From Victivallales bacterium (lineage in GTDB: Bacteria; Verrucomicrobiota; Lentisphaeria; Oligosphaerales; Lenti-02): a stretch of DNA of 28,536 nt. Shown here piece after piece: positions 7,144-17,468 of the stretch. A program made the translations under genes and the position numbers. The DNA is taken from NCBI GenBank assembly GCA_018648945.1, contig JABGQJ010000011.1:1-28536 (forward strand), given 5' to 3'. Position 1 is the first letter of the stretch, and every line of letters starts with the position of its first letter. The notes under the pieces are model-generated. The model searched no databases, was not told the origin of the DNA, and was given only the letters and a program-made list of their open reading frames with translations.

Positions 7144-7925
7144 GGTGTGTAGCCCTTCTCGTTGGCGGCCCGCAGGGCGGCCTTGACGGCCGCTTCCACA
7201 GCCACGTCCGGAATGGGCTGGAGGAGGCCTGCCGTCCCAAGATGATCCAGTGCGGTCGCCAAGGCCTCCAACTCGCGGTACATGCGGAGGCACTGCTCTG
7301 ACGAAAGACTATCCCGGTACCGGCGCAGGTACCGGGCGCGTCGGTCCAAGTCGCGCCCGATGGCGCGCCGCGCCGACAGGCCGATCTGATCAATCTTCTC
7401 CCCTCTGTCGTCCGCCGCCGCGATCTGGCGGCGAAGACTGTCAAGCAGGGCGAAGGTGCGCAGCTTGGCCAGAGAGTTGCCCCGTTCCGCGGCAGCCCGG
7501 ACCTGACGGGGCAGCCAGACCACGATGCTGAGCTCAGCCAGTAGCACGAGGGCCACCAGGAGCCGCGCCAAGCGCGCAAGGCCCGTGCGGCGGCGGCTGT
7601 CTCCCGCCTCGCCGTAGGTCTTGTGGATGTGGAACGTCCAGTGGCCGAGGCGGATCTCGTCACCACTGAGGAGTTCCCGTGCCGCCCCGGCGGCGTCTCC
7701 ATTGATGAAGACCTCTGGTGTATCGGCAGGGACGAACTCCAGCTTCGCGTCCACCACGACGATGGTAAACGCCAGCTCGGGGAACGCCGCATCCTGCACC
7801 ACCTGCTCGCAGCTGGCACCGGCGCCGACCCGCACGCTGGAGCCGTCGAAGCGGGTCACCTCGTTCTGGCCGAAGTGATCCTCGGCCGCCTCGAGATTAT
7901 GTCGAATCGTCAGCAGGAAGGACAC
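7140..7925 (-). CDS. Membrane protein with degenerate FHA-like domain
   Basis: I do not recognise a named family for this 261-aa protein. The N-terminal 105 residues resemble an FHA domain. R32-V-G sits where FHA domains have their conserved Arg-Ile-Gly, and VFING (72-76) plus SGDEIRLG (87-94) match the NG and GD-x-I-x-LG strands. The usual S-x-x-H phosphothreonine-contacting motif is missing, so binding may be altered or lost. RRR at 111-113 and a membrane helix at about 119-138 suggest that the FHA part is cytoplasmic and the helical, Arg-rich C-terminus periplasmic. The start is GTG with GGAG upstream. It lies 7 bases after clpC and overlaps hldA by 4, placing it inside the same string as the membrane kinase. 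Confidence 0.75.
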   Translation of the reverse strand: MSFLLTIRHNLEAAEDHFGQNEVTRFDGSSVRVGAGASCEQVVQDAAFPELAFTIVVVDAKLEFVPADTPEVFINGDAAGAARELLSGDEIRLGHWTFHIHKTYGEAGDSRRRTGLARLARLLVALVLLAELSIVVWLPRQVRAAAERGNSLAKLRTFALLDSLRRQIAAADDRGEKIDQIGLSARRAIGRDLDRRARYLRRYRDSLSSEQCLRMYRELEALATALDHLGTAGLLQPIPDVAVEAAVKAALRAANEKGYTP

Positions 7926-7932
7926 AGGTTAC

Positions 7933-10467
<2,535 letters not shown>

Positions 10468-10512
10468 GGTGATGGAATCTCGTTGGGCTCTGCGCTGGCG
10501 ACAGGCCGGCGG

Positions 10513-11568
10513 TCAGGTGACCACTGCCCGGGTACGAGCCGCGCGCAGGCGGTCTCGCTCGACGGGGTCGGCCTGCGATCCCAGTGCCATCTGAAGATGG
10601 CCAGGCTGGACGTCGCGGCAGAGCCTCTGAATTGTGTCGTAGGTAAGTTTGCCGAAAAGCTGCAGCCCCACTCCCAGCCGGAGAGCCGAGATGCAGTCGA
10701 GAGCTTCCTTGGTTGTGAGGTAGTGCGCGAACCGTAATATAGCATACGCTCGCCCCACATGATCGTATAGCACCTCCCGACGTTCGCGCAAGAGGTGTTT
10801 GCGGGCATTCTCCTCGGCCCAGATCAGCGAGCGCACGTAGTGCTCGAAGTCGGCGATGATCTCATCCTCGGTCTCCCCAAGCGTGCTCTGGTTGGAGACC
10901 TGGACGAAGTGGGCGACCGTTCCCTCGCCTTCGCCAAAGGCGCCGCGCACGGCAAAGCCCAGACGCAAGAGAGCCCGGCTGACCGCTTCGAGCCGACCGG
11001 TGAGGGCAAGACCAGGCACATGCAACATCACGGATGCCCGAAGTGCGGTGCCCAGGTTGGTCGGGCAACTGGTAAGGAACCCTAGGTCACGGCGGAACGC
11101 GGGGGCAAGGCCGGCCAGCAATCCGGTATCGACCGCACGGGCTCGCGCGAGAGCCTCGGCCATGCGAAATCCCGGTAGCAGTACCTGGAGACGCAGGTGG
11201 TCCTCCTCGTTGACCATCAGGCTGGTGGCCTCGTCCGGGGCGACAAGCACGGCGCGCTCAGTCGGGCTACAGTGGAGTTCGGCGCTGACCAGGCGGCGTT
11301 CCAGGAGAACCAGGCGTTCCTCGGCGGACAGCTCGGCAAGCGGGAAGTGGGTGGCCTTTGCCAGTTCCCCACAAGTAGCGGCAGCTGCCCGGATCTGCTC
11401 CGTGACGCTATGCAGTTCGAGGGCAGATGCGCGGTTTGGGAAGGGGAACCCCACCAGGTTGCGGGCCAAGCGGACGCGCGACGAAACAGCGATCCCACCC
11501 GAGGAGGAATCCTCGACCAGCCACGGCAAGGCGGTCGCCGCCAGATCCTGCAAAGTCACGGCGCTCAC
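10513..11568 (-). CDS. mcsB: Protein-arginine kinase McsB
   Basis: McsB transfers phosphate from ATP to arginine side chains, marking proteins for ClpCP. The 351-aa length is normal. It has the guanido-kinase elements SSRVRLARN at 29-37, NEEDH at 120-124 (catalytic-loop acidic residues), and TSCPTNLGT at 166-174 with the conserved Cys C168. VSNQSTLGETEDE follows at 224-236. The C-terminal RDRLRA at 338-343 fits the RDxxRA allosteric phosphoarginine-binding motif known for McsB. Absence of a creatine/arginine-kinase N-domain supports McsB over metabolic kinases. The start is GTG overlapping the mcsA stop (GTGA), with GGGAG 8 bases upstream. Confidence 0.96.
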   Translation of the reverse strand: MSAVTLQDLAATALPWLVEDSSSGGIAVSSRVRLARNLVGFPFPNRASALELHSVTEQIRAAAATCGELAKATHFPLAELSAEERLVLLERRLVSAELHCSPTERAVLVAPDEATSLMVNEEDHLRLQVLLPGFRMAEALARARAVDTGLLAGLAPAFRRDLGFLTSCPTNLGTALRASVMLHVPGLALTGRLEAVSRALLRLGFAVRGAFGEGEGTVAHFVQVSNQSTLGETEDEIIADFEHYVRSLIWAEENARKHLLRERREVLYDHVGRAYAILRFAHYLTTKEALDCISALRLGVGLQLFGKLTYDTIQRLCRDVQPGHLQMALGSQADPVERDRLRAARTRAVVT

Positions 11569-12140
11569 GAGCCATCTCCCGGACCGTCGTCCACACTCGC
11601 CAGGGATTTGATCTCATCCCGCAAGAGGGATGCCCGCTCGTAGTCCTCCGCTGCAACGGCCAGGCCGAGCTGCTGCCGAAGCCGTTGACCACGGAGGAGC
11701 CGGTCGCGCGCGCGGCTCGTCCCCGTCCCCGTGCCGGTCGGGCCACGACCACGGTGCGGGACACCTTTGCGGTGCAGACTCGGGAGAAGCTCGCGGATGT
11801 CCTCGGCGAAGATCTCGTAACAGGTAGGACAACCAAGCCGCTGCTGCCGTCGGAACATGGCATCACTGGTGCCGCAGTCAGGGCAGACGGCAGACACCGG
11901 CTCCTCGGGGGGGGACTCTGGGCCGGCATCTGCGGCCGAATCGGGGAAGGGAAGGCCGATCTTCTCGCCGAACTGCTTGAGCACCTCGACCAGTTCACCA
12001 GGGGGTATGGGCGAGTCGCTACTGTCGCCGCCCTTCAGCGCGCAGGCTAGGCAGAGGTGGAGCGCTTGCTTCTGGCCACCCGCTTCTCCCACCATCAGAT
12101 GGATGGTGGCTTCGTTCTGCTGACAATGCTCGCAGTGCAC
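11565..12140 (-). CDS. mcsA: McsA-type zinc-binding UVR-motif activator of McsB
   Basis: McsA binds zinc and stimulates McsB. The frame extends upstream, but I start at the GTG at 12138-12140 (VHCEHC), which has GAGGACG about 7 bases before it and gives 191 aa. Two four-Cys zinc sites are visible: C3, C6, C30, C33, and C86, C89, C104, C107. A low-complexity Gly/Thr/Arg linker at about 130-148 precedes a C-terminal UVR motif (about 153-181, with YERASLLRDEI). The order mcsA-mcsB-clpC equals the Firmicutes ctsR operon without ctsR. The gene overlaps mcsB by 4 bases and lies 64 bases after the membrane kinase gene. Confidence 0.92.
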   Translation of the reverse strand: MHCEHCQQNEATIHLMVGEAGGQKQALHLCLACALKGGDSSDSPIPPGELVEVLKQFGEKIGLPFPDSAADAGPESPPEEPVSAVCPDCGTSDAMFRRQQRLGCPTCYEIFAEDIRELLPSLHRKGVPHRGRGPTGTGTGTSRARDRLLRGQRLRQQLGLAVAAEDYERASLLRDEIKSLASVDDGPGDGS

Positions 12141-12204
12141 TCGGCGTCCTCGTCCCTGGGGGGGGTATGCTCGTTCGCTTGGTAAGTGGTCGTTGCCCGA
12201 CAGG
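12141..12204 (-). other. Kinase-mcsA intergenic spacer with a C8 tract
   Basis: This 64-base spacer separates the kinase stop from the mcsA GTG. On the coding strand a run of eight C (plus-strand G8 at 12158-12165) lies about 18 bases before the start. The tract is outside the chosen coding region, so length changes would alter spacing rather than reading frame. No clear promoter or hairpin is visible. Confidence 0.4.
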
Positions 12205-15200
12205 TCAACGCAGGTAGTATTTGGCCAGAGCCGGAGTAAGCAAGCTCTCGGCAAGCGGACACTCGCGATTGTGGATGCCACGGGCAATGCCGGCCCGTTT
12301 CGCAGCGGGAGCTCGGGCGGTCGTCAGCGTTTTCTGCAGCCACTCGAACCAGAAGCGGCGGTTGCGCGACGGGTCCTTGCGAATGCTGTCCACGACGCGC
12401 TGCGCAGGATAGGCGGGATCCAGGAGCTTGACCAAGGCGGTTTCGGCCCGGCTCACCATCGTGGCGGCAAGCACCTGCTGCATGATCGCCCGCTGTTCAC
12501 CAGTGTCGCCGGCAACCCGGGCCAAGCCTGCCTTGAGGAAGAGTAGCTTGGGGTAGTAGGGGAAGAGCGCGGTGCCCGTCTGGCCAAGTCCCCATTCGAC
12601 CGCGGACTGCGCCCGGGCCAGGTTCCCTTCCCGCAACGCGGCCGCGATGCGCAAACAGACCAGATCATAGACAGCGCTACCGCCTAGAGGCCCGAGGCCG
12701 GTGCCATGGGCATGGACTTGCTCCACCAGCCGGTCCATGCCAGGCCCGGCCTTGTCCGGATGGACGCTGAGGACGGAGACGGCAAGCCGCAGGAAACGTT
12801 CATGGTTGCCGAAAGGGAGCTCCATGAGATCGGGGGGAACCGGCGTACCATTGGCCACGAAGTCGCCGAATGCCTTCAGCAATTCGCCATGGATGCGGGT
12901 GAATCGGTAGGCGCTGCGGCGGGAAGCGTCAGTGCCAAACTCGGTGAGCAGCCGAGCCGCTTCGGCGTGCCGCCCCGCTTCGAGATGCACGGCCAACGAA
13001 ACAAGGGCGAAACTCGCCTTGTGCTCGCCCGTTGGGAGGGCCTCGACAACATCGGTCAGCAGGACATTCCCCACCGGCTCTCTGCATCGCCGGGTGATCA
13101 CGGCGTATTCGCAACGCATGGTGGCCAGCTGAGCGCGCACATCCCCTCTAAGCCGCTGTGCGGTTGCGATGGTGCCCAATGTCTTCAGGGGATCAATGTC
13201 CAAGGCCTTGCCAGGAAAGCGCTCCCCCACCAACCCAATGGCGAACTGAGCACAAGCCTTGAACTCAGGCGGGCGGCCAGGCGGAGAGGGAGAACAGCTC
13301 GCGAGCTGCTCTGCCGCCGCCCCCCAGTCCCCAAGCTCGGCCAGCGCTATCAGTTTGGCAAACGGCTCGGCGGATCTGAAGCGGGCGGGTGGCTTCTTCG
13401 CACTGCTGAGATCCTGGTACGCAAGCATCGCTCGATGCGGCGGCGAACCCCAGCTACCGGAGAGCTGTGTGCAGAAGCACTGGCGGGACTGCCTCGCCAA
13501 GGCTGCGGCCAGCTGTTGGGGGCGTTGGATGGCGGCAAGCGACTGAGCACGGAGGGTCAGCAACTGGTCTCGCTCCGGGAAGCGAAGTGCCCCGTAGCGC
13601 GCCCGGACCAGATTCGCCGACTGCAGGGCCTGAAGGGGCGACGTCTTGACGATTTCCTGGATCTCGCGCACCAGGCGCCCAGCCTTGACCTCGGGCACGG
13701 ACTCCGAGCAGACGGCATCGACCTGGTCCAGTTCGGCTAGATGGCGGTCCGTCACCTCGCTGCGCTTGGCCCGGAGTTCCCGAGCCAGGCGATAGGCTTC
13801 CGCATCGTTCTTCCCGTCGGCAAAGGCCCGTTGCACCCGCCCCCACAAGGCCAGGGCTTGGCCCTCGCGCTGCGCCTTCGCGTATTCGGTGCGCAGAGCC
13901 CGCCAATAGACCAGTTCCGGGGAGCCGGGCAGCTTCGCGGTCGCGGCGGTCCACCAGCTGTCATCCCGACTGATGAGCGCGAGCGCGAGGTACGGTCGTC
14001 GATCCCGCAGAGCAGTGGTCCCGGAGCCGAAGGCATGGTGGCAGAGCATCAACAGGGGCCGCAAGTCCTTGAGTTCGGACCAGACCAATCTCTCACGCAC
14101 GCTGCCGTCGGCGTTCTTGCGGTACACGGTGAGACGGTCAAGCGTGATCTGGTGCACCATAGCCGTCCGCTTCCTTGGCAGGACAACCCGTTTGCCCACC
14201 AGTGCCTTTCCATTGGCGACAAGCTTGGGGATGCACTCGTCCAGGGCGGGCAGGAAGGACTCGGCAATCAGCCGGACCAGCGGCCCCCGGTCGCTCTCTT
14301 CAGGATAGGCTTTGCGCCAGGCGTTGGCCTGGCCGACCAGGGCATCCACCGTCGCGCCGGGACGGTAGGGGAAAGCCCGAATCACGGCACAGAGCCGGAC
14401 GAACGCCTCTTCCCGCTGGACCTCCCGTGGCTGAACGAACACCCGCGGTACGGGGCGGGGGCGGGCGTTCTCCTCCTTCGGGGCTTCCTCGACCACCTCC
14501 GTTGGGGGGACCACCGGGGGCACGTCCTTCCGAGCCGCTGCCCGCCATGCAAGGGCGGCCTCGAAGTCCTTCAGGCGGACCGCCAGATCAGGCGGCGTCC
14601 AGACGGCCCCGTGTTTGCCCTCGAAGTCCTTCACGGCCCCAATGCCCTTCTCCGGGTCGTCAGCGAGGGATGCAAGACGGGGCTGGAGTGCGTCCCAGAG
14701 CTTCTGCACACGCTTCTCCGCTTCCTCCCGCTTGGCGCGTTGTGCCGCGCTTTGCTCGACGTCGCTGGCGGCGGGGCCATCGGCCCGGGGCGGCGGCGGT
14801 TCGGGAACGACTGCGGCGGGAGCCCCCTTCTGGGGGTTCACGCTATCGTCCCCGCCCCGCATGGCCGCGAACACCACGGCCAAGGCGGCCAGAACGGCAG
14901 CGACGATCACGAATGGGAGGACTGGTGGCGTCCTTCTCTCCCGGGCCCCACGAGCAACCGCCGCCTTGTGCGCGACTGGCGTGGCCACCTTCATCTTGCG
15001 CACGGGGCGCGCCTTGCGCTTGGTCAGGCGCTGCACGGCGGAGCGCACTGCACGCCAGTCTTGCGGACGTGCGGCGGCATCCTTGGCGAGCAGACTGCCA
15101 ACCAGGTCCGACACGCCTGGGGGCAAATCCCCCACCATCTCGGAAAGAGGCGTCAACTCCTCGCTGAGATGCCGTTCCAGAACAGCTTCGGTTTCGGCCC

Positions 15201-15861
15201 CGGGAAATGGCGGCTGGCCGGAGAGCATGTGGTACAGTGTGGCGCCGAACGCGTAGATGTCTCCGCGACAGTCGTCCTTCTGAAGCTCTCCCCGGATCGC
15301 CTCCGGAGAGGCGTACAGGGGGGTGAGCATCACGCCCGAGCCAGCGAAATCGTGCCCATCGACTTTGGCGAGGCCAAAATCCGCGAGCTTCGTCTCGCCT
15401 TCGGTGTTGACCATGATATTCTCGGGTTTGATATCCCCGTGCGTCAGCCGCTGGCGTTGCCAGCCGTAGTCGAGAGCGTCGGCGATGTCGGCGGCCATGC
15501 GCAGGGCAGTGCGCGGCGGTAGGGGGCCTTCCCGCCGAATGCGGTCCTGGACCGTTTCGCCCTCGACATACTCCATGGCGAAGTAGTAGATGTCGCCTTC
15601 CGCCAAGCCCGCGTCGTAGGCCTGGACAATGCTGGCATGGCTCAGCGCCGCTGCCGCCCGAGCCTCGTTGAAGAGTCGTCCGACGAACTCCTGACTGCTT
15701 GCCAACTCAGGACTCAGGACTTTGAGAGCGACGGGGCGCTCCAGATTGAGCTGAATGGCGCGGTAGACCACAGCCATGGCCCCACGGCCAAGCTCTCGCT
15801 CGATGCGGTAGCCGGCAATCTCAGTGCCGGGAAGAAGAATGGGACCAGCTTGTTCGGACAT
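12205..15861 (-). CDS. Large transmembrane Ser/Thr protein kinase (PknB-like, non-RD)
   Basis: This 1218-aa protein starts with a Hanks-type kinase domain (about 18-283). It shows ELGRGAMAVVYRA (23-35), catalytic K47, helix-C E66, HGDIKPEN (141-148), DFG (161-163), SPE (185-187) and D201. The catalytic loop reads HGD rather than HRD, so it is a non-RD kinase. A basic linker leads to one membrane helix at about 312-334. A Pro-rich stretch and some 850 residues follow, mostly helical, Ala/Leu/Arg-rich and TPR-like in texture, predicted to be periplasmic. I recognise no named domain there. It is the first gene after the promoter at 16013-16040 and precedes mcsA, which suggests but does not prove a role in controlling McsAB/ClpC. 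CDGS-like or PASTA sensor repeats are absent. Confidence 0.9.
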   Translation of the reverse strand: MSEQAGPILLPGTEIAGYRIERELGRGAMAVVYRAIQLNLERPVALKVLSPELASSQEFVGRLFNEARAAAALSHASIVQAYDAGLAEGDIYYFAMEYVEGETVQDRIRREGPLPPRTALRMAADIADALDYGWQRQRLTHGDIKPENIMVNTEGETKLADFGLAKVDGHDFAGSGVMLTPLYASPEAIRGELQKDDCRGDIYAFGATLYHMLSGQPPFPGAETEAVLERHLSEELTPLSEMVGDLPPGVSDLVGSLLAKDAAARPQDWRAVRSAVQRLTKRKARPVRKMKVATPVAHKAAVARGARERRTPPVLPFVIVAAVLAALAVVFAAMRGGDDSVNPQKGAPAAVVPEPPPPRADGPAASDVEQSAAQRAKREEAEKRVQKLWDALQPRLASLADDPEKGIGAVKDFEGKHGAVWTPPDLAVRLKDFEAALAWRAAARKDVPPVVPPTEVVEEAPKEENARPRPVPRVFVQPREVQREEAFVRLCAVIRAFPYRPGATVDALVGQANAWRKAYPEESDRGPLVRLIAESFLPALDECIPKLVANGKALVGKRVVLPRKRTAMVHQITLDRLTVYRKNADGSVRERLVWSELKDLRPLLMLCHHAFGSGTTALRDRRPYLALALISRDDSWWTAATAKLPGSPELVYWRALRTEYAKAQREGQALALWGRVQRAFADGKNDAEAYRLARELRAKRSEVTDRHLAELDQVDAVCSESVPEVKAGRLVREIQEIVKTSPLQALQSANLVRARYGALRFPERDQLLTLRAQSLAAIQRPQQLAAALARQSRQCFCTQLSGSWGSPPHRAMLAYQDLSSAKKPPARFRSAEPFAKLIALAELGDWGAAAEQLASCSPSPPGRPPEFKACAQFAIGLVGERFPGKALDIDPLKTLGTIATAQRLRGDVRAQLATMRCEYAVITRRCREPVGNVLLTDVVEALPTGEHKASFALVSLAVHLEAGRHAEAARLLTEFGTDASRRSAYRFTRIHGELLKAFGDFVANGTPVPPDLMELPFGNHERFLRLAVSVLSVHPDKAGPGMDRLVEQVHAHGTGLGPLGGSAVYDLVCLRIAAALREGNLARAQSAVEWGLGQTGTALFPYYPKLLFLKAGLARVAGDTGEQRAIMQQVLAATMVSRAETALVKLLDPAYPAQRVVDSIRKDPSRNRRFWFEWLQKTLTTARAPAAKRAGIARGIHNRECPLAESLLTPALAKYYLR

Positions 15862-15878
15862 ATCTCAGAGAATCGTGT

Positions 15879-15893
15879 GCGCGCAGCGCGCGC
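15879..15893 (-). other. Small GC hairpin in the kinase 5' leader
   Basis: Arms GCGCGC at 15879-15884 and 15888-15893 enclose a 3-base loop, ending about 17 bases before the kinase ATG. The start has only a weak ribosome-binding site (GAG close to the ATG), so this stem could limit initiation. The repeat is short and GC-rich, so chance is possible. Confidence 0.3.
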
Positions 15894-16012
15894 GGTGACG
15901 CGGACGGGCGGTTGGGGTGCCGTCTGCCGACGGGCGCTGGAATCCTCCCAGACGCTACCGGTGATGACCGGCGGGAGGAGCAGCGGGCGCCAAGGCAGAC
16001 CCGGACTTCTCT

Positions 16013-16040
16013 ACTATAGTCGCCTGCGGCAACCTGTCAG
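16013..16040 (-). promoter_or_regulatory. Predicted sigma70-type promoter for the kinase-mcsAB-clpC-LPS string
   Basis: On the minus strand a CTGACA -35 element (plus 16035-16040) is followed by a 16-base spacer and a TATAGT -10 element (plus 16013-16018). Each element has one mismatch to consensus. The -35 overlaps the stop codon of the preceding GHMP kinase gene. The predicted start near 16006 would leave a leader of about 145 bases before the kinase ATG. It is the best promoter match I found and marks the boundary between the two regions. Confidence 0.55.
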
Positions 16041-17074
16041 CCCGACTGGGCAGCGAACTGCGCCGGATCTTGCGCCGGGACCAAACAGGGGCGCAGTACG
16101 GTGCAATGGATGGCCTCCAGTCCCTGGGTCAGCCGCTGGAACATGCGTTCATCCTCATACGTGCCCACGATCGCCCCCCCACTGCCGGCGAACTTGGCGG
16201 AGGCCCCAACCTGACGGGCGCACTGCACCATCCGGACGTTCTCCGGGGAAACGTTGAACAGCCGGTTGCGCAGGTCGAAGTTGGCATTTATCAGCCCTGG
16301 CAAGAGGTCCAGATTGCCTGCGGCAATAGCGTCGCGTCCCTGCTGGGCAAAGTCCGCGAATTCCCCCATCGCGGCAATGATCTCCCGCTTCTGCTCCTCG
16401 AAGAGAACCCGCAGTTTCCGGTGGTAGATGCCGGAAAACTCGGCCCGGTTGGGGTCATAGGCGAGATAGAGCCGCGGCATGGGTGCCACGGCCAGCCACT
16501 CGTAGCGCCCATGGTCGGCGGCCTCGAAATGCTCCTTCTCGAAGTCCATGAACACCATGCCCTCATAGACCTGGATGACTCGGTCCTGCATGCCGCACTG
16601 GATCCCAAGCTCCTCGCTCTCCGCCCGCCAGCAGAGCGTGGGAATCAGCTCGAAGGGAATCTCGCGGACCTCGTAGAACGCCATCAGGGCCTTGAATGTG
16701 GCGGTGCAGATCGCGCTGGAGCCGCCCAAGCCAACGAGCCGCGGCACAGCAGAGGAGTAGCAGATCGTGAAATTCCGCGGGGGCAGCTCAATTCCCGCGT
16801 CGTGGCAGTACCGGGCGAACACCTTGATCGTCGCCTTGATCAGCCGGACCCCGCCGTAGTACCCGTAGTGCTGGACCACATTGACCAGGTTGCCGATGTT
16901 CTCGAAGTGGTTCTTGTCCACGTCGCCCGACTCGATTCTGAGTTCCGGGCTCTCATAGATGACCACCTCGACCGGGAAGTCCTCGATGGAGAACGCGACG
17001 GTCTTGCCGTAGTACCCATCGGAGGGGTTACCAAGCAGGCCCGCGCGGGCATAGGATCTCGTTCGGTACAACAT
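16037..17074 (-). CDS. GHMP-family sugar kinase, glucuronokinase-like
   Basis: This 345-aa protein begins at the ATG at 17072-17074 with AGGAGAGG upstream. Longer in-frame starts add Arg-rich sequence unlike the family. The N-terminal motif ARAGLLGNPSDGYYGKT (9-25) closely resembles plant glucuronokinase, which phosphorylates D-glucuronate at C1. The ATP-binding GHMP motif is at 111-121 (PRLVGLGGSSA). The C-terminal glycine-rich motif KFAGSGGAIVG completes the GHMP fold. Other GHMP substrates such as galactose, heptose or fucose cannot be excluded. It lies 16 bases after the MGMT-family gene and is the last gene before the promoter of region 2. A role in uronic acid salvage is inference. Confidence 0.78.
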   Translation of the reverse strand: MLYRTRSYARAGLLGNPSDGYYGKTVAFSIEDFPVEVVIYESPELRIESGDVDKNHFENIGNLVNVVQHYGYYGGVRLIKATIKVFARYCHDAGIELPPRNFTICYSSAVPRLVGLGGSSAICTATFKALMAFYEVREIPFELIPTLCWRAESEELGIQCGMQDRVIQVYEGMVFMDFEKEHFEAADHGRYEWLAVAPMPRLYLAYDPNRAEFSGIYHRKLRVLFEEQKREIIAAMGEFADFAQQGRDAIAAGNLDLLPGLINANFDLRNRLFNVSPENVRMVQCARQVGASAKFAGSGGAIVGTYEDERMFQRLTQGLEAIHCTVLRPCLVPAQDPAQFAAQSG

Positions 17075-17090
17075 CTTTCGTCTGCCTCTC

Positions 17091-17468
17091 CTAGGATGAA
17101 CGACGAGTTGGGCTTCCACGCTCCCCAACGTAGTGCAGGCGTTCGGGCTCTGCCAGTCTGCCGTTGCGGAACGGCACCCCCTCCTCGCCAAGCAAGCGCT
17201 CCTTCCGCCGCAACTCCTCCCCCAGGGTCTGCCCGGCAAAGCCGCCAAGAGTCAGGTCCGAGGCAATCACGCGATGACACGGGACCGTGGGGGCAAAGGG
17301 GTTGCGGCGCAGTGCCTGCCCCACCGCTTGGGCGCTGCCGCAACCGATCGCTTTGGCCAGGAGACCATAGGTGGTCACGTTCCCCGCCGGGACCAGCAAC
17401 AGCGCTTCGTATACGCGACGCTGGAAGGGGGTGACGCACGACCAATCAAGCTTGGCTGGGGAGGTCAT
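17091..17468 (-). CDS. MGMT-family protein (O6-alkylguanine-DNA alkyltransferase C-terminal domain)
   Basis: This 125-aa protein consists of the methylated-DNA-protein cysteine methyltransferase DNA-binding domain. It starts at 17466-17468 (MTSPAKLDW), overlapping the stop of the SGNH gene as ATGA. The active-site motif PCHRV is at 63-67 with C64 retained. ALRRNP at 52-57 marks the recognition helix region, and VTTYGLLAKAIG at 31-42 is the winged-helix entry. The N-terminal domain of full-length Ogt/MGMT is missing. Retention of Cys argues against alkyltransferase-like proteins, which have Trp or Ala there, so direct repair remains possible. Its place inside a carbohydrate gene run is unusual. 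Confidence 0.88.
   Translation of the reverse strand: MTSPAKLDWSCVTPFQRRVYEALLLVPAGNVTTYGLLAKAIGCGSAQAVGQALRRNPFAPTVPCHRVIASDLTLGGFAGQTLGEELRRKERLLGEEGVPFRNGRLAEPERLHYVGERGSPTRRSS

Noticed and set aside
12141..12287. A longer mcsA start upstream of 12140
   Set aside because: The added residues show no homology and would overlap the kinase gene. The CxxC zinc motif begins directly after the chosen GTG, as in McsA proteins.
13741..15522. A 593-codon plus-strand open frame
   Set aside because: It is antisense to the kinase gene, whose catalytic motifs are clear on the other strand. The product is low-complexity and unlike a protein family.
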